Of a stretch of 64,000 bases of DNA, positions 47,877 through 57,470 are shown one piece after another. The notes below the pieces were generated by a model. The model searched no databases and had not been told where the DNA came from. It saw only the letters and a program-made list of their open reading frames with translations. The DNA is from Paraburkholderia caballeronis. Its GTDB lineage: Bacteria > Pseudomonadota > Gammaproteobacteria > Burkholderiales > Burkholderiaceae. The DNA lies in contig NZ_FNSR01000002.1 in assembly GCF_900104845.1 (NCBI RefSeq), positions 186,001-250,000 of the forward strand, given 5' to 3'. The translations under genes were made by a program, and so were the position numbers. The stretch's first letter is position 1. Each line of letters starts with the position of its first letter.

Positions 47877-50270
47877 ATGAGTTTCGATCCCGAGTTCCTG
47901 CGGCTGCTTCAGGAAACGTTCCAGGCGGAACTGGCCGAGCAGTTGCAGCACATCACCGACGGCCTGCTGAGCCTCGAAAAGCTGGCTGACGGGAACGAGC
48001 GCCAGGAGGCGCTGAACAGCGTGTTCCGCTGCGCGCACAACATCAAGGGCGCGGCGCGCAGCGTGGACGCGACCGGCATCGCCGATCTCGCGCACCAGCT
48101 CGAATCGCTGTTCAGCGCGCTGCGCGCGGGGCGGCCGGTCGAGCCGGGCCTGATCGATCTGAGCCTGCAATGCGTCGATGCGTTGCGCGAACTGGCGGAC
48201 GCGGGATTGTCGGGCGCGGCGCCTCCGGCGCTGCTGTTACGGCTTGGCGAGGCGGTGGCGAACGGGGCGCCGGTTGCGGAGGGCGCGAGTCGCGCGGGCG
48301 GCGACGGCATGACGGCGGCAGCGGTGGACGAAACGGCCTTCGGCCTGCCGCCGGCCGCGACGCCGTCACCGCCCTCGCCCTCGGCCTCGGCCTCGCCCAT
48401 TTCGCCCGCCGCGCCGACCGCGCATACGTCGATGCCCGCCGCCGGGTCCGAAGCCACGCCCGACTCCGCTCAAGCCTCCCCCCCGCCACGCGAACGCGCG
48501 GCCCCGTCCGGCGGCGTCGATCACGGCGACATCGTGCGGGTGCCGTCGAGCCGCCTCCAGCACATCTCGGCGCTGGCCGAGGATTTGCAGCTCGCGAAGA
48601 TCGCGATGGGTGAGCATTTCCAGGAGGTGCAGCGCCTCGAACGCGGGCTCGGCCGGCTCGAAGCGCAACTGCGCCGCTGGGGCGACGCGCGCCACGCGAC
48701 GGCGCACGCGCAGGCCGTCGCGGACGCCGGCACGCGCCGCGTGGCCGGCGAAACGCTGCCGAAGCTGGTCCAGTTGCGCCGCGAGACGGCGACGCTCGGC
48801 AAGGCGATGCGAGCCACCGTCAACCGCACGAATCATCTGAGTTCGGCGCTGCAAGGCACCCTCCGCGTGCTGCAGATGGTGCCGGTCGCGAACCTGCTGC
48901 GGCCGATGGCCCGCATGGTCCGCGACATCGGCCGCGAACTCGGCAAGGAAGCCGAACTGCACGTGAGCGGCGACCAGATCGAAGTGGACCGCCCGGTGCT
49001 CGACGGGCTGCGCGACCCGCTGATGCACCTGCTGCGCAACGCGATCGACCACGGGCTGGAGCCGCCCGACGCGCGCCGCGCCGCCGCCAAGGAAGAGACC
49101 GGCCACATCTGGATCGACGTCGCGACGGCAGGCAGCCAGGTCGTGCTGCGGATCCGCGACGACGGCCGCGGCATCGACGCGGGCCAGGTCGGCGCGATCG
49201 CGCTGCGCAAGCAGTTGATCCAGGCCGACGAGCTGGAACGCCTCGACGACGACGCGCGGCTCGCGCTGATCTTCCGGCCGGGTTTTTCGAGCAAGGACAC
49301 CGTGACCGACCTGTCGGGCCGCGGCGTCGGCCTCGACGTCGTGATGGCGAATCTGCGCAAGCTGAAGGGCTCGGTGCGCCTCGACACCGTGCCGGGCCGC
49401 GGCACCACGTTCACGCTCGAACTGCCGCTGACACTGTCCACCGATCGCGGCCTGCACGTGCGGGTCGGCGGCGAGCATCTGCTGATCCCGAGCATCACCG
49501 TCGATCGCGTGGTCGAGATCGGCCGCGCGGAAGTCATCGAGGTCGCCGGCAGCCAGGCGCTGATGCTCGCCGGCCAACCGGTGCCGCTGCGCGACCTCGC
49601 CGCGACGCTGCGGCTGCCCGCGCGCGAGCAGGCCGCCGCCGACGCGCGGTTGCAGGTGGTCGTGGTGTCGAAGGGCTGGGCGCGGGTCGCGTTCGTCGTC
49701 GACGACGTGCTCGGCGAACGCGAGATCGTCATCAAGCGCCTGCCGCCGCCGCTGCATTCGGTGCCGAACATCGGCGGCGCGACGCTGAACGGCAACGGCG
49801 AGATCATGATGGTATTGCAGGCTGACGACCTGGTCGAAAACGCGCTGCGGCTCGGCGGCGAAACGCTGGCGCCGCATCAGGAAGCGGCCGGGACCGAGGC
49901 CGCGCGCGTGCGGCACATCCTCGTCTGCGACGACTCGATCACCACGCGCACGCTGCAAAAGAACCTGCTCGAATCGAAGGGCTATCGGGTGACGCTCGCG
50001 ACCGACGGCCAGATGGGCTGGGAACTGCTTCAGGACGGCGACTTCGACATCGTGATCACCGACATCGAGATGCCGCGCCTCACCGGCTTCGAACTCACCG
50101 GGCGCATCCGCCACAGCGAGCGCCACGGCGAACTGCCGGTGATCGTCGTGAGTTCGCTCGCGCGCGAGGAGGACCGGCTGCGCGGCATCGAGGCCGGCGC
50201 CGACGCGTATATCGTGAAGGGCGAGTTCGAGTCGCAGGCGCTGCTCGACGCGCTGCATCAACTGATCTGA
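47877..50270 (+). CDS. cheA: Hybrid CheA kinase with C-terminal receiver (WspE-like)
   Basis: A 797-residue histidine kinase. The Hpt domain has phosphoryl-acceptor His54 in CAHNIKGAAR. A long Pro/Ala/Ser linker (about 130-215), dimerisation region, kinase core with HLLRNAIDHGLEPPD (N box) and RDDGRGID/SGRGVGLDVV (G boxes), then a CheW-like domain, follow. The C-terminal receiver (from about 678) has DD in LVCDDSITTR and phospho-acceptor Asp729 in ITDIEMP. The Hpt-kinase-REC layout matches WspE and FrzE. 18 bp after the receptor gene. Confidence 0.92.
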   Translation: MSFDPEFLRLLQETFQAELAEQLQHITDGLLSLEKLADGNERQEALNSVFRCAHNIKGAARSVDATGIADLAHQLESLFSALRAGRPVEPGLIDLSLQCVDALRELADAGLSGAAPPALLLRLGEAVANGAPVAEGASRAGGDGMTAAAVDETAFGLPPAATPSPPSPSASASPISPAAPTAHTSMPAAGSEATPDSAQASPPPRERAAPSGGVDHGDIVRVPSSRLQHISALAEDLQLAKIAMGEHFQEVQRLERGLGRLEAQLRRWGDARHATAHAQAVADAGTRRVAGETLPKLVQLRRETATLGKAMRATVNRTNHLSSALQGTLRVLQMVPVANLLRPMARMVRDIGRELGKEAELHVSGDQIEVDRPVLDGLRDPLMHLLRNAIDHGLEPPDARRAAAKEETGHIWIDVATAGSQVVLRIRDDGRGIDAGQVGAIALRKQLIQADELERLDDDARLALIFRPGFSSKDTVTDLSGRGVGLDVVMANLRKLKGSVRLDTVPGRGTTFTLELPLTLSTDRGLHVRVGGEHLLIPSITVDRVVEIGRAEVIEVAGSQALMLAGQPVPLRDLAATLRLPAREQAAADARLQVVVVSKGWARVAFVVDDVLGEREIVIKRLPPPLHSVPNIGGATLNGNGEIMMVLQADDLVENALRLGGETLAPHQEAAGTEAARVRHILVCDDSITTRTLQKNLLESKGYRVTLATDGQMGWELLQDGDFDIVITDIEMPRLTGFELTGRIRHSERHGELPVIVVSSLAREEDRLRGIEAGADAYIVKGEFESQALLDALHQLI

Positions 50271-50275
50271 CCCAT

Positions 50276-51382
50276 ATGCCCATGACCCGCGTTCTGGTCG
50301 CCGAGGATTCGCCGAGCACCGCCCTGCTGTTGCAGGAAATACTGCGGCACGCCCACTTCGACGTGGTGGGCATCGCGCGCGACGGCAACGAAGCCGTCGC
50401 GATGACGGCGCAACTCTGCCCGGACGTCGTCACGATGGACGTGCAGATGCCCGGCCTCGACGGCATCGAGGCGACCCGGCTCATCATGGAGCGCACGCCG
50501 ACGCCGATCGTCGTGGTCAGCGCGGCCCTCGACGACCCCGAATTGCAGGTGCACTTCCGCGCGCTGAACTACGGCGCGGCAGCCGTCGTGCGCAAGCCGC
50601 CCGCGCCGGGCCACGCCGACTTCCAGGCCGCCGCGCGCCATCTGACCGAAACCGTGCAGGCCGTCGCCGGCGTGCCGATGGTGCGCCGGCGGCGGCAGCC
50701 GGCCGAACCGGCCGAACCGCCCGCCGCGTCGTCGTCGGACGCGGCGCCGGTCGGCGCAGCGCCCGCCCGCGCCACGGCCGCGCCGCGCCCGGCGCTCGCG
50801 CCGAAGCTGCTCGCGATCGGCGCATCGACCGGCGGCCCGCAGGCGCTCGCGTCGCTGCTGACCCGGCTGCCGTGCAGCTTCGGCCTGCCAGTGCTGATCG
50901 TGCAGCACATCTCGCCCGGCTTCATCGCCGGCCTGGCTGACTGGCTCGACCATCGCTGCCCGCTCTGCTGCTCGGTCGCGCGCGACGGCGAGCCGCTGCG
51001 TCCCGGCCACGTGCTGTTCGCGCCCGACGGCCGCCATCTCGAAGTGGCGACCGCCGGGACCGGGCTCGTCGCGCGCCTGTCCGACGCGCCGCCCGTCGCG
51101 CGCCATCAGCCGTCCGCCACGCCGCTGTTCGATTCGGTCGCGCTCGCCTGCGGCCCGCGCGCGATCGGCCTCGTGATGACCGGCATGGGCAGCGACGGCT
51201 GCGCGGGCCTGCTGCGCATGCGCGAGCGCGGCGCGCTCACGCTCGCGCAGAGTCCGGACAGCTGCGTCGTGCCGAACATGCCGCAGGCCGCGATCGACGC
51301 CGGCGCGGCCGCCGAGACGATCCCGCTCGACCAGTTGCCCGCGCGGCTCGGCGCCGCGCTCGCCCCGCATCAGGAGCATTGA
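50276..51382 (+). CDS. cheB: CheB methylesterase with receiver (WspF-like)
   Basis: A 368-residue receptor methylesterase, N-terminal receiver (VLVAEDSPST, TMDVQMPGLDG) and C-terminal esterase. The catalytic triad is visible: Ser in GASTGGP, His in VQHISPGF and Asp in GMGSDGCAG. A Pro/Ala-rich linker joins them. In Wsp systems loss of this protein locks the pathway on and raises c-di-GMP; the same is expected here. 5 bp after cheA. Confidence 0.92.
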   Translation: MPMTRVLVAEDSPSTALLLQEILRHAHFDVVGIARDGNEAVAMTAQLCPDVVTMDVQMPGLDGIEATRLIMERTPTPIVVVSAALDDPELQVHFRALNYGAAAVVRKPPAPGHADFQAAARHLTETVQAVAGVPMVRRRRQPAEPAEPPAASSSDAAPVGAAPARATAAPRPALAPKLLAIGASTGGPQALASLLTRLPCSFGLPVLIVQHISPGFIAGLADWLDHRCPLCCSVARDGEPLRPGHVLFAPDGRHLEVATAGTGLVARLSDAPPVARHQPSATPLFDSVALACGPRAIGLVMTGMGSDGCAGLLRMRERGALTLAQSPDSCVVPNMPQAAIDAGAAAETIPLDQLPARLGAALAPHQEH

Positions 51383-51383
51383 C

Positions 51384-52676
51384 ATGCATGCCTTGATCAT
51401 CGAGGACTCGCCGGTCTTCGTGCGCATCATCGAACACGTGCTGCACGCGCTCGGCTTCGAAACGACGTTCGTCGGCACCGCCGCGGACGGCAGCGCGGCG
51501 CTCGATCAGCAGGTCTTCGACCTGCTGATCCTCGACCTTCATCTGCCGGACCAGGACGGCCTCGAATTCTGCCGGCAACTGCGCGCCCGCGCGTCGCACC
51601 GGCTGCTGCCGGTGCTGATGCTGACGTCGGACGAAAGCGAGCCGCTATTGCGGCGCGCGCTCGAAGCCGGCGTGACCGAGCTGTTCCACAAGGCCCGGCT
51701 CGCGGACGTGCAGGTGTCGCTGCGCGACTACATCACGCGGCTGCAACGCCAGTACAAGGGCCGCGTGCTGCTCGTCGAGGACAGCCCGACCACCGCCGCG
51801 CTGCTGCGGTACATGCTGACCCGCATGTCGCTGACGGTCGATCACGTCGACACCGCCGAGGCCGCGCTCGCGGCGCTGCCGGACGGCAACTACGACCTGA
51901 TCGTCAGCGACGTCGTGCTGGCCGGCAAGATCACCGGGCTCGGCCTCGTGCGCGCGGTGCGCGCGATGGAAAGCGAGGTCTCGCGCACGCCGATCCTCGG
52001 GCTGTCCGCCAGCGAGGACACCGCGCGCAAGATCGAGATGCTGAAGCTCGGCGCGAACGACTACGTGTCCAAGCCGGTGATCGAGGAGGAGTTCGTCGCG
52101 CGGGTCGGCAACCTCGTCACCGCGAAGCAGTTGTTCGACCAGGTGCTCGAACAGCGCCGCGAACTGCGCGAACGCAGCATCCGCGATCCGCTGACCGGCC
52201 TCTACAACCGGCGGTATCTGGCCGAGATGTCCGCGCAACTGTTCGCGCAGGCCGAGCGCGAGCATCAGCCGATCAGCCTGATCGTGCTCGACCTCGATCA
52301 CTTCAAGGCGGTCAACGACACCCACGGCCACGATACCGGCGACGTCGTGCTGTCCGGCATCGGCAAGCTGCTCGCGCAAAGCTGCCGGCAAGGGGACGTG
52401 CTCGCGCGCTTCGGCGGCGAGGAGTTCGTCGCGGTGCTGCCGAACTGCGCGGAGGAAACGGCGCGGCAATGCGCGGACCGCCTGCTCGACGCGGTGCGGA
52501 CGCTGCGGCCCGCCGGCCTCGACATCACCGCGAGCATCGGCGTGGCGAGCGCGAACGACGCGGCCGCGTATCCGTTCGACGCGCTGTTCAAGATCGCGGA
52601 CCAGGCCGTGTACGCGGCGAAGCACGGCGGACGCAACCAGGTCGTGATGGGCAATCCGATGCTTCAGGCGGATTGA
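51384..52676 (+). CDS. Response-regulator diguanylate cyclase REC-REC-GGDEF (WspR/PleD-like)
   Basis: A 430-residue output protein. Receiver 1 has phospho-acceptor Asp51 (LILDLHLPD) and receiver 2 Asp176 (LIVSDVVLAG). The GGDEF domain has active site GGEEF (344-348) and an intact RxxD inhibitory site (RQGD, 335-338). Two receivers are the PleD layout, whereas WspR has one. The start is 1 bp after the cheB stop, so it is the operon's output: kinase activation should raise c-di-GMP. Confidence 0.92.
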   Translation: MHALIIEDSPVFVRIIEHVLHALGFETTFVGTAADGSAALDQQVFDLLILDLHLPDQDGLEFCRQLRARASHRLLPVLMLTSDESEPLLRRALEAGVTELFHKARLADVQVSLRDYITRLQRQYKGRVLLVEDSPTTAALLRYMLTRMSLTVDHVDTAEAALAALPDGNYDLIVSDVVLAGKITGLGLVRAVRAMESEVSRTPILGLSASEDTARKIEMLKLGANDYVSKPVIEEEFVARVGNLVTAKQLFDQVLEQRRELRERSIRDPLTGLYNRRYLAEMSAQLFAQAEREHQPISLIVLDLDHFKAVNDTHGHDTGDVVLSGIGKLLAQSCRQGDVLARFGGEEFVAVLPNCAEETARQCADRLLDAVRTLRPAGLDITASIGVASANDAAAYPFDALFKIADQAVYAAKHGGRNQVVMGNPMLQAD

Positions 52677-52803
52677 AGGCGGCGCGCTCGCCCATCGCGC
52701 AGGTCCGTACTTTCGCGCATGAATCGCGAACTGACGAACATTCAAAGGCCGGGGCAACGGGACTAAGGTAGCGGCGTCACCACTCGACCTACCGGACCCT
52801 CCC

Positions 52804-53820
52804 ATGTCCCTCACCCCTCAACATCCCATCGGATCGGGTTTCACCGCGGCCTCCACGACTTCGCACGTGATCCGGGGCATCAGCCTCGTCGGCAAGGTGG
52901 CGATCGTCACCGGCGGTTATTCCGGCCTGGGCCGCGAAACCGTCCGCACGTTCCTGTCGGCGGGCGCGCGCGTGATCGTGCCGGCGCGCGACGTCGCGCG
53001 CGCGAAGCAGTCGCTCGAAAGCCTGCCCGCCGCCGAAGTCGAACCGATGGATCTGCTCGATGCGGCGTCGATCGACGCGTTCGCGAAACGCTTCGTGCTG
53101 TCCGGGCTGCCGCTCGACATGCTGGTCAACAGCGCCGGCATCATGGCGCTGCCCGGGCGGACCCTCGACGCGCACGGCCACGAACTGCAATTCGCGACCA
53201 ACCATCTCGGCCATTTCCGCCTGACCGCGCGGCTGTGGCCCGCGCTGAAACGAACCGGGAGCGCGCGGGTCGTGTCGGTTTCGTCGATGGGGCATCGCTT
53301 CTCGCCGGTCGTGTTCGACGACCTCGACTTCGAGCATCGGCCGTATAACCCGTGGGCGGGTTACGGCCAGTCGAAGACCGCGAACATCCTGTTCGCCAGC
53401 GAACTGGATGCGCGCGGCCAGGCCGACGGCGTGCGCGCGTTCTCGCTGCATCCGGGCGGCATTCCCGGCACCGGGCTGGAACGGCACGTGCCGGTGCGGG
53501 ATCTGATCGACGCCGGCGTCATCGACGAAAACGGCGCGCCGCTGATCGATCCCGCACGGGACATCAAGTCGATTCCGATGGGCGCGGCCACCCAGGTGTG
53601 GTGCGCGACCAGCCCGCAACTCGACGGGATGGGCGGCGTGTTCTGCGTCGATTCCGATATCGCGCCGCTGCTGGACGCGAACCCAACGGACTTTTCGATC
53701 GCGGAGAACCAGTCGGGCAAGCGCAGCAACGGCGTCGCGCCGTTCGCGGCCGACCGCGACGCGGCGGCGCGTCTGTGGGAAGTCAGCGAGCGGCTGACGG
53801 GGGTGCGGTTTCCTGATTGA
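52804..53820 (+). CDS. Short-chain dehydrogenase/reductase
   Basis: A 338-residue SDR of the retinol-dehydrogenase/WWOX-like kind. The cofactor loop is VTGGYSGLGRETV (about 35-47), NSAGIM is the NNAG equivalent, SVSSMGHRF holds the catalytic Ser and YGQSKTAN the YxxxK pair. LHPGGIPGTGL follows, the usual segment after the active site. NADP preference is likely. It may act on a short-chain carbonyl; nothing nearby tells which. Separated from the chemosensory operon by 127 bp. Confidence 0.85.
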   Translation: MSLTPQHPIGSGFTAASTTSHVIRGISLVGKVAIVTGGYSGLGRETVRTFLSAGARVIVPARDVARAKQSLESLPAAEVEPMDLLDAASIDAFAKRFVLSGLPLDMLVNSAGIMALPGRTLDAHGHELQFATNHLGHFRLTARLWPALKRTGSARVVSVSSMGHRFSPVVFDDLDFEHRPYNPWAGYGQSKTANILFASELDARGQADGVRAFSLHPGGIPGTGLERHVPVRDLIDAGVIDENGAPLIDPARDIKSIPMGAATQVWCATSPQLDGMGGVFCVDSDIAPLLDANPTDFSIAENQSGKRSNGVAPFAADRDAAARLWEVSERLTGVRFPD

Positions 53821-53845
53821 TCGACGGGGCGATCGACTGGCGATC

Positions 53846-53875
53846 GCGCGCCGGTGACGCGAGTCACCGGCGCGC
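53846..53875. terminator. Bidirectional terminator hairpin
   Basis: A 13-bp perfect stem (centre GCGCCGGTGAC/GTCACCGGCGC) with GCGA as tetraloop lies between the converging SDR and malic enzyme genes. No T-tract, but stem strength and position fit a shared terminator. Confidence 0.65.
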
Positions 53876-53903
53876 CACGTCGATCACATCGAGTCTCGAA
53901 CGC

Positions 53904-56189
53904 TCACTGCCGGTTCGCCTCGATCACGGTCATCGCGGTCATGTTGATGATCCGCCGCACCGTCGCGCTCGACGTCAGGATGTGAACCGGCGCGGCCGCG
54001 CCGAGCAGGAACGGGCCGACCGCCACGTTGCTGCCCGCCGTGGTCTTCAGCAGGTTGTACGCGATGTTCCCCGAGTCCACGTTCGGACACACCAGCAGGT
54101 TCGCCGCGCCCACCAGCTTCGAATGCGGCAGCACCCTCGCCCGCAGCGCCTCGTCCAGCGCGCAGTCGCCGTGCATCTCGCCTTCGGCTTCGAGGTCCGG
54201 CGCCTGCGCGGCGATCAGGTCGAGCGCGCGGCGCATCTTCGGACCGGACGCGGCGCCGCCGGTGCCGAAGTTCGAACGCGACAGCAGCGCCACCTTCGGC
54301 GCGAGGTTCAGTCCGCGCATGCAGTTCGCGGCGGCGATCGTGAACTCCGCGATCTGTTCCGCGCTGGGATCGTCGTTCACGTGCGTATCGACGAGCGCGA
54401 TGGTGCGGTCGTCGAGCAGCAGGATGCTCATCGCGGCATACAGATGCGCGCCCGCGCGGCGGCCGATCACCTGGTCGACGAAGCGCAGATGGTCGTGATA
54501 CGCGCCCACCGTGCCGCACACCATCCCGTCGGCATCGCCGAGCCGCACCATCATCGCGCCGATCAGTGTCAGACGCCGGCGCATCTCGACGCGCGCCATC
54601 TCCTTGCTGATGCCGTCGCGGCACATCAGTTCCCAGTAGGTCGTCCAGTACTGATGGAACCGCTCGTCGTACTCGGGGTTCGTCACCTCGACGTCCTCGC
54701 CGAGCTTCAGCCGCAGCCCGTATTTCTCGATGCGCGCCATCAGCACCTCGGGGCGGCCGACCAGGATCGGCCGCGCGAGTTTCTCGTCGACGATCACCTG
54801 CACCGCGCGCAGCACCCGTTCGTCCTCGCCCTCGGTGAACACGATGCGCGCATTGCCGCCTTCGCGCACGATCTGCTTCGCGGCCGCGAACAGCGGCTTC
54901 ATGAACGCGCCCGAACGATAGACGAACTGCTGAAGCTGCTCGACGTACGCATCGAGGTCCGCGATCGGCCGCGTCGCGACGCCAGCTTCCATCGCCGCGC
55001 GCGCGACCGCCGGCGCGATCCGCACGATCAGGCGCGGATCGAACGGCTTCGGGATCAGATACTCGGGGCCGAACGACACGCCGTAACCGCCGTATGCGGC
55101 CGCGACCACTTCGTTCTGCTCTTCCTCCGCCAGCCCCGCGATCGCATGGACGGCCGCGATTTCCATCTCCTTCGTGATGGTCGTCGCGCCGACGTCCAGC
55201 GCGCCGCGGAAGATGTACGGGAAGCACAGCACGTTGTTCACCTGGTTCGGGTAATCGCTGCGGCCCGTCGCGATCACCGCATCGTCGCGCACGCTCCGCA
55301 CCAGCTCCGGCAGGATCTCCGGCGTCGGATTCGCAAGCGCCAGGATCAGCGGTTTCGCGGCCATTTTCACGACCATTTCCGGCTTCAGCACGCCGCCGGC
55401 GGAGAGGCCGAGGAACACGTCCGCGCCTTCGATGACCTCGCTGAGCGTGCGCGCATCCGTGTTCTGCGCGAAGCGCGCCTTGTCCGGGTCCATCAGTTCC
55501 TGGCGGCCTTCGTGGACGACACCGGCCAGGTCGGTCACCCACACGTTGCCGCGCGGCAGCCCGAGATCGACCATCAGTTCGAGGCACGCCAGCGCCGCCG
55601 CGCCCGCGCCGGACGTCACGACCTTGATCTCGCGGATGTCCTTGCCGACCACCTTGAGGCCGTTGATGAACGCCGCGGATACGGTGATCGCGGTGCCGTG
55701 CTGGTCGTCGTGGAAAACCGGGATCTTCGTCCGCTCGCGCAGCTTGCGCTCGACGATGAAGCACTCGGGCGCCTTGATGTCTTCCAGGTTGATGCCGCCG
55801 AACGTCGGTTCGAGGCCGGCGATGATGTCGACCAGCTTGTCCGGGTCCGACTCGTTGATTTCGATGTCGAACACGTCGATGCCGGCGAACTTCTTGAACA
55901 GCACCGCCTTGCCTTCCATCACCGGCTTCGACGCGAGCGCGCCGATGTTGCCGAGGCCGAGCACGGCGCTGCCGTTCGTTATCACGCCGACCAGGTTGCC
56001 GCGCCCCGTGAAGCGAAACGCGTTGGCCGGGTTCTCGACGATCTCCTCGCAGGCCACCGCGACGCCGGGCGTGTACGCCAGCGCGAGATCGCGCTGCGTG
56101 ACAAGCGGCTTGGTCGCGACCACCGCGGCTTTGCCGGGTTTCGGGAATTCGTGGTAGTCGAGCGCGGCCTGCCGGTCCGTGTTGTTCAT
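53904..56189 (-). CDS. maeB: NADP-dependent malic enzyme with phosphotransacetylase-like domain
   Basis: A 761-residue MaeB-type enzyme, cytoplasmic, converting malate to pyruvate and CO2 with NADPH formation. Malic enzyme domain: YTPGVAVACEEI, GKAVLFKKFAGIDVFDIE, FHDDQHGTAITVSAA, TSGAGAAALACLELM. The C-terminal third is a PTA-like regulatory domain (FTEGEDERVLRAVQ, NFGTGGAASGPKMRRAL, GPFLLGAAAPVHIL), which in E. coli binds acetyl-CoA. ATG 56189 with GGAG 8 nt upstream gives standard length. A LysR gene diverges 262 bp away. Confidence 0.95.
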   Translation of the reverse strand: MNNTDRQAALDYHEFPKPGKAAVVATKPLVTQRDLALAYTPGVAVACEEIVENPANAFRFTGRGNLVGVITNGSAVLGLGNIGALASKPVMEGKAVLFKKFAGIDVFDIEINESDPDKLVDIIAGLEPTFGGINLEDIKAPECFIVERKLRERTKIPVFHDDQHGTAITVSAAFINGLKVVGKDIREIKVVTSGAGAAALACLELMVDLGLPRGNVWVTDLAGVVHEGRQELMDPDKARFAQNTDARTLSEVIEGADVFLGLSAGGVLKPEMVVKMAAKPLILALANPTPEILPELVRSVRDDAVIATGRSDYPNQVNNVLCFPYIFRGALDVGATTITKEMEIAAVHAIAGLAEEEQNEVVAAAYGGYGVSFGPEYLIPKPFDPRLIVRIAPAVARAAMEAGVATRPIADLDAYVEQLQQFVYRSGAFMKPLFAAAKQIVREGGNARIVFTEGEDERVLRAVQVIVDEKLARPILVGRPEVLMARIEKYGLRLKLGEDVEVTNPEYDERFHQYWTTYWELMCRDGISKEMARVEMRRRLTLIGAMMVRLGDADGMVCGTVGAYHDHLRFVDQVIGRRAGAHLYAAMSILLLDDRTIALVDTHVNDDPSAEQIAEFTIAAANCMRGLNLAPKVALLSRSNFGTGGAASGPKMRRALDLIAAQAPDLEAEGEMHGDCALDEALRARVLPHSKLVGAANLLVCPNVDSGNIAYNLLKTTAGSNVAVGPFLLGAAAPVHILTSSATVRRIINMTAMTVIEANRQ

Positions 56190-56451
56190 GCTGTCTTCTC
56201 CGTCCTGTTCGTCTGCGATGGGGCGTGTCTGTCGATGAGCGCCGCGGCGCCGTCTGCCGGGCGCCATGGAATCCGCCGCGCGCGGTGCGGCGCGGTACGG
56301 CTATTCTAGGAACGCGCGCCCGGCCCGCCATTCGCGGTTGGAATCGACCCATAACGGTTTGCTGATGGCCCCGCGCGCCCGCGAATGCCGGCGCGCGGCG
56401 CAAACCTGTATGATCCCGCTACGTTTTTCGCGTCCTCGCGCTCAAGGCATC

Positions 56452-57414
56452 ATGACGGCGTTCGATCCCACCCAGGTCCTCCACAAGCTCACTTCGCGGC
56501 TGCGCGTCCGGCAGTTGATGCTGCTGATGCAGATCGAGCAGCACGGTTCGATCACGCGCGCGGCCGAGCACATGTCCAGCAGCCAGCCCGCCGTCACGCA
56601 GGCGCTCGCGGAACTGGAGGATCTGTTCGGCACGCCGCTGTTCGACCGCTCGGCGCGCGGGATGACGCCGACGCCGCTGGGGCGGCTCGTGCTGATGTGC
56701 GCGCGCGGCATTGCCGAGGATCTCGGGCATCTGGTCGGCGACATCGAGGCCGCGCTCGCCGGCCGCGCCGCGCACATCCATCTCGGCGTGGTCCCGTTCG
56801 TTCCCAGCCGGCTGCTCGCGTCGGCCATCGAGCGGACCCGCAGCGACGGCGGCCAGCGGATCAGCGTCACGCTTCACGAAGGCACGAGCGAGCATCTGCT
56901 GTCCCGCTTGCAGGACCACAAGCTCGACGTCGTCATCGGGCGCGCGTCGTCGACGCTGGACGCCACGCAGGTGTCGATGGAGGTGCTGTACCGGCAGCCG
57001 CCGCGACTCATCGCCGGGCGGCGGCTCGCTGCGCGGCTCTCGCGCGTGCGGCCCGACTGGCGGCGGCTCGCCGAACTGGACTGGATACTCGGCGCGCCGC
57101 ATACGCCGATGCGCGAGCAGGTCGCGTCGATCTTCCTCGACGCCGGCATTGCGCCGCCGGTGCCGCTGACCGAGAGTTATTCGTCGCGGCTGATCGGCGA
57201 GATGGTGGCGGCCGGAGAACGCGCGGTATCCATCGTGCCGGCCGACATCGCGGACGAGCTGGTGCGCGTCGCGGGCGTGTCCGTCGTGCCCTACACGCTC
57301 GAATGGTCGCTGCCGCCGGTCGCGTTGTTCCAGCGCGCGCGCGGACGGCGCGTCGTGGATCAGGTGTTCGCCGACTCGCTGCACGCGCTGCTGCGGGAAA
57401 CTTATCCGTCGTGA
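56452..57414 (+). CDS. LysR-family transcriptional regulator
   Basis: A 320-residue regulator. The N-terminal helix-turn-helix is LMLLMQIEQHGSITRAAEHM, then SSQPAVTQALAELEDLFGTPLFDRSARGM. The C-terminal substrate-binding domain begins near HIHLGVVPFVPSRLLA. It looks most like the GalR/CbbR-distant pca-type LysRs (ligand region with ESYSSRLIGEMVAAG). ATG 56452 has AAGG 4 nt upstream. Divergent from maeB, so maeB or the convergent acyl-CoA dehydrogenase-like gene could be targets; neither is proven. Confidence 0.88.
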   Translation: MTAFDPTQVLHKLTSRLRVRQLMLLMQIEQHGSITRAAEHMSSSQPAVTQALAELEDLFGTPLFDRSARGMTPTPLGRLVLMCARGIAEDLGHLVGDIEAALAGRAAHIHLGVVPFVPSRLLASAIERTRSDGGQRISVTLHEGTSEHLLSRLQDHKLDVVIGRASSTLDATQVSMEVLYRQPPRLIAGRRLAARLSRVRPDWRRLAELDWILGAPHTPMREQVASIFLDAGIAPPVPLTESYSSRLIGEMVAAGERAVSIVPADIADELVRVAGVSVVPYTLEWSLPPVALFQRARGRRVVDQVFADSLHALLRETYPS

Positions 57415-57470
57415 TCGCGGCGCCGCAACGGCCTTTCCGCGCCGGCGAAACGCGATAAGAACGCCGGGCT

